This document shows positions 59,375 to 64,000 of a stretch of 64,000 nt of DNA, one piece after another. The DNA is from JAAFJM01 sp964529175 (GTDB lineage Bacteria; Bacteroidota; Bacteroidia; UKL13-3). The first letter of the stretch is position 1; every line of letters begins with the position of its first letter. Location of the stretch: the NCBI GenBank assembly GCA_964529175.1, contig CAZGVO010000004.1, forward strand, positions 1 to 64,000, written 5' to 3'. A model generated the notes under the pieces. That model saw only the letters and a program-made list of their open reading frames with translations. It was not told the DNA's origin and ran no database searches. Made by a program: the position numbers and the translations under genes.

Positions 59375-60032
59375 AAATATTAATAATGATGCAATTGGAG
59401 ATGACCATGTTGGGTTTTCATTAGAAACTCCACTTAGAGAAGATGCATTTAAATTAGATGATGATTTAAAAATAGAATTGATTAGCAAACATTTTAAAGA
59501 AATAATGCAAATATTGGGTTTAGACTTAAGCGATGATAGTTTAAGTGGAACGCCCAATAGAGTTGCAAAAATGTATGTTAAAGAAATTTTTAGTGGTTTA
59601 AATCCTAAAAACAAACCTGAAGTAAAGCTTTTTGAAAACAGGTATAACTATAAAAATATTTTATTAGAAAAAAATATTTCTTTCCATAGTGTTTGCGAGC
59701 ACCATTTTGTACCAATTACTGGTAAAGCCCATGTTGCTTATATACCTAACGGTAAAGTAGTTGGATTATCAAAATTAAATAGAATTGTAAGGTATTTTGC
59801 GCAAAGACCTCAGGTTCAGGAGCGTATGACAATTCAAATTGTAAACATGCTTAAAGAAGAACTAAATACTGATAGTGTTGCAGTTATTATTGAGGCAGAC
59901 CACATGTGTGTAGCCATGCGAGGAGTTCAAGATGTGCACAGTAGCACAGTTACTAGTGAGTTTTCAGGTAAATTTTTAGATACCAAAACCCGCGAAGAAC
60001 TTATGAAGTATATTATGTTAGACTCAAAATAG
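59364..60032 (+). CDS. folE: GTP cyclohydrolase I
   Basis: About 222 residues, homodecamer-type FolE, converting GTP to dihydroneopterin triphosphate. Zinc ligands: Cys and His in SVCEHHFVPITG and the Cys in DHMCVAMRGV. GKVVGLSKLNRIVRYFAQRP and SVAVIIEADHMCVAMRG are the signatures. The N-terminal 45 residues are extra and acidic. I start at 59364, overlapping the PTPS-like gene by 11 bases; a start 10 codons earlier at 59334 would overlap by 41. The coupling makes it likely that the two proteins act in one pathway. A strong terminator follows. Confidence 0.96.
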   Translation: METKNINNDAIGDDHVGFSLETPLREDAFKLDDDLKIELISKHFKEIMQILGLDLSDDSLSGTPNRVAKMYVKEIFSGLNPKNKPEVKLFENRYNYKNILLEKNISFHSVCEHHFVPITGKAHVAYIPNGKVVGLSKLNRIVRYFAQRPQVQERMTIQIVNMLKEELNTDSVAVIIEADHMCVAMRGVQDVHSSTVTSEFSGKFLDTKTREELMKYIMLDSK

Positions 60033-60045
60033 CATACAAAATTGT

Positions 60046-60082
60046 AAAAAGGCTTTAAAACTGATGTTTTAAAGCCTTTTTT
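60046..60082 (+). terminator. folE terminator
   Basis: AAAAAGGCTTTAAAA and TTTTAAAGCCTTTTT form a perfect 15-bp stem with a six-base loop, followed by T, 13 bases after the stop. Confidence 0.9.
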
Positions 60083-60165
60083 ATTTAATTTTAGCAGTAA
60101 ACTTTAACCTCACATAAAAAAACAGGTTGCGGTTTCCAATTTCAATACTATTTTTGGTATTTAAA

Positions 60166-61353
60166 ATGAGCGGCACAAAATTTAAAAAATTTAGAAACAT
60201 ATTGTTTTTGCTTGATGTATTAAAGCTTGCTTTAACCGCATTTGGAGGCCCTCAAGTTCATTTGGTTCAGTTTCAAAAGCGGTTAGTTGATAAAAAGAAC
60301 TACATTACAAATGATGATTTAAAAGAACTAAACTCATTTTGTAGCATGTTGCCAGGGCCTACATCTACTCAAACTATTACTGCTATAGGCTTTAAAATTG
60401 GTGGACCAACTTTAGCATTTTTTACATTAGCAGTTTGGGTATTACCAGCTAGTTTAATAATGACCATTTTTGCAATAATTATTCATGTATATAATATTGA
60501 TAATCCAAAACTTAACTTTTTAAAGTACATTCAACCAATGGCGGTAGGTTTTATTATTTATGCTGCCTATCAAATTATTCAAATGTTTATTTCAAAAACA
60601 TTTCATTGGTTCCTACTAATTACTTCGGCTACAGTTGCCATTTTATTTCAAACACCTTATTTGTTTCCTGTGCTTTTACTTTTTGGCGGAATAGTTTCAA
60701 GCCAAATTAATAAAGAAAAGCGCAATAAAGTAAAACCAATTAAAAATATAAATTGGAGTAACTTTATACTGTTTTTAGCCGTATTGGTTCTTGCTGCATC
60801 GCTAGGAGCAATTAGCCAAAACAAACTGGTATTACTTTTCGAAAATACTTATCGTTATGGTAGTATTGTATTTGGTGGTGGGCATGTATTACTTCCAATG
60901 ATGTATAACCAATTTGTAGAAATAAAACATTACCTAAATCCAAGCGAATTTTTGGCTGGTGTTGGATTGGTGCAAGCTATGCCAGGCCCAGTGTTTAGTA
61001 TTGCTACCTATTGTAATGCAATGGCCTTGCAAGAAATGGGTGTTTGGGGGCAACTATTAGGAGCAGTAATTGGAACAATAGCCATTTTTTTACCTGGAAC
61101 ATTTCTCATATTTTTTATTTACCCAATTTGGAATCAATTAAAAAATTTTACTCCAGTAAAAAATGCCATAGAAGGCATTAATGCTGCAAGTGCTGGCCTA
61201 GTTATAGCCTCAGCATATTTGTTATTTAAACCAGTTGTTTTAAATCAACCAAATATGATAGTACTTTTATTGACTTTATTTTTACTTTTGACAACCAAAG
61301 TTCCAAGTCCAATAATTGTAGTTTTGTGTGTATTAGCAAGTTTTATTTATTAA
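60166..61353 (+). CDS. chrA: Chromate-transporter family protein (two CHR domains)
   Basis: 395 residues with ten or more membrane segments. Two homologous halves are present: FGGPQVHLVQFQKRLV with LPGPTSTQTITAIG, and FGGGHVLLPMMYNQFV with MPGPVFSIATYCNA. This is the full two-domain form. Family members export chromate, but sequence-based naming of ChrA far outnumbers tested cases, so the substrate here is uncertain. I start at the ATG at 60166; the frame can be read from a TTG at 60127. It precedes three genes with gaps of 3, 14 and 11 bp, so the four are probably one transcript. Confidence 0.88.
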   Translation: MSGTKFKKFRNILFLLDVLKLALTAFGGPQVHLVQFQKRLVDKKNYITNDDLKELNSFCSMLPGPTSTQTITAIGFKIGGPTLAFFTLAVWVLPASLIMTIFAIIIHVYNIDNPKLNFLKYIQPMAVGFIIYAAYQIIQMFISKTFHWFLLITSATVAILFQTPYLFPVLLLFGGIVSSQINKEKRNKVKPIKNINWSNFILFLAVLVLAASLGAISQNKLVLLFENTYRYGSIVFGGGHVLLPMMYNQFVEIKHYLNPSEFLAGVGLVQAMPGPVFSIATYCNAMALQEMGVWGQLLGAVIGTIAIFLPGTFLIFFIYPIWNQLKNFTPVKNAIEGINAASAGLVIASAYLLFKPVVLNQPNMIVLLLTLFLLLTTKVPSPIIVVLCVLASFIY

Positions 61354-61356
61354 ATC

Positions 61357-62019
61357 ATGAAATTATATTTTAAATATTTTATATGCATTTTTAGCCTTTA
61401 TGCATTGTCAATTAAAGCTAAAAGTCAAACTACGCCACCTGCTGCAACTACAACAACAGCTACCTCAAACGATTTGGTTCAGCTAAGCGGATTTATAGTT
61501 AGTTTTGATAGCATGCAAGTACTGCCTTACGTAACTGTAAGAATAGAAGGCACTAACAGAGGAGTTTACTCAGATATGAGTGGTTTTTTCAGTTTGGTAT
61601 GTAAACAAACCGATAAAATAGTTTTTACTGCTTTAGGGCAGAAAAAAATGTATTACAGCTTACCTAATAACATAGAAAACAATAAGTTAACTACCGTAAT
61701 TAGAATGGAGGAAGACACTTTCTTTTTAAGAGATGTGGTAGTAAGACCATATTCTACCCCGCAAGAATTAGATTATTATTTTGCTAAAGTAAAAATTCCA
61801 AACAGTAATTTATCGTTAGCTTATGAAAATATGGGAAGAATACCATATGGTAGTTTACAAAAAGGTATTTTGGCCGATGGTATAGAAAATAACAGATGGT
61901 ACCAACAAGCTCAGGCCGAAAGACTTTATTACAATGGTCAACCACAGCCTATTCCAATAGCCGATGTTGGAACTTGGTATAGATTTTTAAACTCATTATC
62001 AACCAAAAAGAAAAAATAA
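61357..62019 (+). CDS. Carboxypeptidase-D-like surface-domain protein
   Basis: 220 residues. A signal peptide (FICIFSLYALSIKAKSQ) and a Thr/Ala-rich stretch lead to a carboxypeptidase-D regulatory-like domain (LSGFIVSFDSMQVLPYVTVR, GTNRGVYSDMSGFFSLVCKQ). The C-terminal ~90 residues (FLRDVVVRPYSTPQELDYYF) are found in Bacteroidota proteins of unknown function with this domain, without a receptor barrel. The protein ends in TKKKK. It is likely periplasmic or attached to the outer membrane. Confidence 0.8.
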   Translation: MKLYFKYFICIFSLYALSIKAKSQTTPPAATTTTATSNDLVQLSGFIVSFDSMQVLPYVTVRIEGTNRGVYSDMSGFFSLVCKQTDKIVFTALGQKKMYYSLPNNIENNKLTTVIRMEEDTFFLRDVVVRPYSTPQELDYYFAKVKIPNSNLSLAYENMGRIPYGSLQKGILADGIENNRWYQQAQAERLYYNGQPQPIPIADVGTWYRFLNSLSTKKKK

Positions 62020-62033
62020 TAAAATCAATTACA

Positions 62034-63371
62034 ATGATTCTTGAAAACTTAACAGCTACCTCACCAATTGATGGCAGATACAGAAACCAAACAGCCGATT
62101 TATCAAATTACTTTTCAGAATTTGCATTAATAAAATACAGGGTATTAATTGAAATTGAATATTTTATTTTTTTACACAAACAAAACTTACCTCAGTTTAG
62201 CAACCAACCTATAAATGAAACAGCTTTAAGAAATATTTATTTAAATTTTTCAATAGCAGATGCTGAATCAATAAAAAATATTGAAAAAACCACTAACCAC
62301 GATGTTAAAGCGGTTGAGTATTTTATAAAAGAACAGCTTGAAAAGCTTAATTTACAAAACACTAGCGAATTTGTTCATTTTGGGTTAACAAGCCAAGATA
62401 TTAATAATACAGCCATTCCTTTAAGTATAAAAGATGCTTTACAAAAAGTAATTTTACCTAACATAAACTTAGTTTTTGAAAAGCTAAAAGAACAAGCTAA
62501 CGAGTGGGCTGAAATTCCAATGTTGGCTAAAACACACGGACAGCCAGCATCGCCAACTAAATTAGGAAAAGAATGGATGGTGTTTTGCAGCCGATTGAAC
62601 GAACAATTGAATCATTTAAAACAAATTCCATTTTCGGCTAAGTTTGGCGGAGCTACGGGTAATTTTAACGCACACCATTTAGCTTATCCGCATATTAATT
62701 GGCACGAGTTTGGAAATAATTTTTGTAGTTCGTTAGGATTAAATCGCTCCTATCCTACCACACAAATTGAACATTACGATAATTTAGCAGCCCTTTTTGA
62801 TTGCTTAAAACGTATCAATACCATTTTGATTGACTTTACTAGAGATGTTTGGCAATACATTTCGATGGAGTATTTTAAACAACAACTTAAAGCTGGCGAA
62901 ATTGGTAGTAGCGCAATGCCACATAAAGTTAATCCAATTGATTTTGAAAATGCTGAAGGTAATTTAGGTTTTGCAAATGCCATTTTTGAACATTTATCAG
63001 CCAAACTCCCTGTTAGTAGATTACAACGCGATTTAACTGATAGCACTGTTTTGCGCAATGTTGGCGTACCATTAGCGCATAGCTTAATTGCCTATAAATC
63101 AACACTTAAAGGATTAAACAAATTGCTTTTGAATAATACTGCAATTGAAAAAGATTTGGACGAAAATTGGGCGGTAGTTGCCGAAGCCATTCAAACTATT
63201 TTACGCAGAGAAGGTTATCCAAAACCATACGAGGCATTAAAAGACCTAACCAGAACAAATGCCAAAATTGACTTAAATAGCATACAAACGTTTATTAATA
63301 TGTTGAATGTAAGCAATGAAGTAAAAGCAGAATTGCTTAATATTACACCTTTCAATTATACTGGTGTTTAA
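62034..63371 (+). CDS. purB: Adenylosuccinate lyase
   Basis: 445 residues of the fumarase/aspartase superfamily, acting in two steps of purine synthesis. The signature loop is GSSAMPHKVNPIDFENAEGN. TTNHDVKAVEYFIKEQL, HFGLTSQDINNTAIPLSIKD and MLAKTHGQPASPTKLGKEW carry the catalytic His and Ser contacts. It ends with FNYTGV, the usual C-terminal form. The gene follows chrA and a surface-domain gene with small gaps but belongs to a different process. Confidence 0.97.
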   Translation: MILENLTATSPIDGRYRNQTADLSNYFSEFALIKYRVLIEIEYFIFLHKQNLPQFSNQPINETALRNIYLNFSIADAESIKNIEKTTNHDVKAVEYFIKEQLEKLNLQNTSEFVHFGLTSQDINNTAIPLSIKDALQKVILPNINLVFEKLKEQANEWAEIPMLAKTHGQPASPTKLGKEWMVFCSRLNEQLNHLKQIPFSAKFGGATGNFNAHHLAYPHINWHEFGNNFCSSLGLNRSYPTTQIEHYDNLAALFDCLKRINTILIDFTRDVWQYISMEYFKQQLKAGEIGSSAMPHKVNPIDFENAEGNLGFANAIFEHLSAKLPVSRLQRDLTDSTVLRNVGVPLAHSLIAYKSTLKGLNKLLLNNTAIEKDLDENWAVVAEAIQTILRREGYPKPYEALKDLTRTNAKIDLNSIQTFINMLNVSNEVKAELLNITPFNYTGV

Positions 63372-63382
63372 TTTTTAATATT

Positions 63383-63937
63383 ATGAAAAAGCTTATTCCT
63401 TTTTTAGTAGTTGCCTTTGCAATTTTTGGTTATTCGTGTAAGCAAAACGAACAACCTGCCTATGGAAAAAAAGATACAGTAGAATGGAGACCTAATATTA
63501 AGGTTTTAACTTACGATCCGAAAACCCCTCACTTAAATTATACAGCAGAAAACAACGAACTGCCAAATGCCTATCAAAATAAAACACAGTTGTTTATTGA
63601 TAGCACGGTTTGTATGAGTTGGAGCGATGCCAGATTTAAAAATGGAAATGCAGCAATTAAGTTTTACCAAAACTTACAGTTAAATATTAAGTATGACGAA
63701 AAAGAACAAGTAGCTAAATATATTAAGTTTCCTTTGCGTGATATGACCACTAAAAAAGAGTTTTTGGCTAATTATTTTAAAATATTTACTCCTGAATATA
63801 AAAGAGAATTATTAGAACAAAATCCATTTGAATTATTTAGAAATAAAAATGGCTGCATGGCAGGAAATGATGGACAGCTTTGGTTTAAACCAAATGGTAA
63901 AGGTGGTTTTATAATTTTTGAATTGAATTACTACTAG
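63383..63937 (+). CDS. Lipoprotein, unknown
   Basis: 184 residues. Lipoprotein signal with lipobox FAIFGYSCKQN (Cys near residue 19). The mature part is hydrophilic (WRPNIKVLTYDPKTPHLNY, then MSWSDARFKNGNAAIKFYQN, then YIKFPLRDMTTKKEFLANYF). No family was recognised; similar size lipoproteins are common in Bacteroidota. It sits 11 bp after purB and is followed by a strong terminator. Confidence 0.7.
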   Translation: MKKLIPFLVVAFAIFGYSCKQNEQPAYGKKDTVEWRPNIKVLTYDPKTPHLNYTAENNELPNAYQNKTQLFIDSTVCMSWSDARFKNGNAAIKFYQNLQLNIKYDEKEQVAKYIKFPLRDMTTKKEFLANYFKIFTPEYKRELLEQNPFELFRNKNGCMAGNDGQLWFKPNGKGGFIIFELNYY

Positions 63938-63948
63938 TACAAAAAATA

Positions 63949-63998
63949 ACCAATAAAAAAGCCTTGCAATAAATTTATTGCAAGGCTTTTTTATTGGT
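63949..63998. terminator. 50-bp perfect palindrome terminator
   Basis: A perfect 25 + 25 base inverted repeat without loop (63949-63973 and 63974-63998), with core GCCTTGCAATAAA and flanking A and T runs. It can act in both directions and begins 11 bases after the lipoprotein stop. Confidence 0.9.
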
Positions 63999-64000
63999 AT

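Noticed and set aside
1..64000. tRNA or rRNA genes
   Set aside because: No cloverleaf with a GGTTCGA-type T arm and acceptor stem was seen on either strand while reading; a tRNA search program would settle it.

Overview
The window is a chromosomal piece of an AT-rich member of the Bacteroidota. The evidence is consistent: type IX secretion (T9SS) sorting domains of both kinds (a CHU_C/type B tail at 553-2406, type A tails at 24063-33245, 33349-35706 and 39900-41125), a TonB-dependent receptor with a carboxypeptidase-D-like N-terminal domain, a YfhO-family membrane protein, and promoters of the Bacteroidota form (TTG, about 20 bp, TAnnTTTG). No rRNA, tRNA, CRISPR array, transposase or phage gene was recognised. 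I cannot place the organism below phylum level.

Layout. 1-6300: VOC protein, T9SS type B protein, cupin, rhomboid, a small secreted protein and the serine pathway pair serC-serA. 6309-12029: a helical small protein, an AlkA-type glycosylase and a three-gene condensin-like operon (MksB-, MksF- and MksE-like) with no nuclease partner. 12030-12410 is a cluster of dispersed repeats. 12411-14157: a MerR regulator divergent from a short-chain dehydrogenase and a membrane protein, with a palindrome placed between the two promoters. 14232-16184: three unknown envelope proteins. 16896-23643: a translationally coupled signalling cluster (multi-PAS histidine kinase, receiver, receiver-first kinase, receiver) without any DNA-binding output; related repeat sequence lies on both sides. 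24063-33245: a 3060-residue secreted repeat protein, divergent from an M1 metallopeptidase. 35746-39766: flavin reductase, MORN lipoprotein and TPR membrane protein in one operon, then tyrS. 39900-41125: a T9SS gene split by a frameshift. 41201-44949: YfhO-family protein and the tRNA hydroxylase TrhO.

44950-45827 is a long non-coding stretch holding a 336-bp purine-rich array of 16 units with an exact 21-bp period; A-runs recur about every 10.5 bp, which predicts strongly curved DNA. 45828-49372: MepB-like protein, an unknown small protein, a GH53 galactanase-like lipoprotein and an acyltransferase. 49669-52515: TonB receptor. 52702-63937: mostly housekeeping (DUF4783-like protein, lysA, clpC, an ECF-type sigma factor, a PTPS-like enzyme overlapping folE, chrA, a surface-domain protein, purB and a lipoprotein).

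The most notable items are the 21-bp phased array, the nuclease-less Mks-type operon, the four-gene phosphorelay flanked by diverged repeats, the compact MerR divergent promoter with a predicted leaderless merR transcript, a T9SS gene apparently broken by loss of one 4-bp repeat unit, and small palindromes and intergenic repeats that have invaded other repeats and a coding region.
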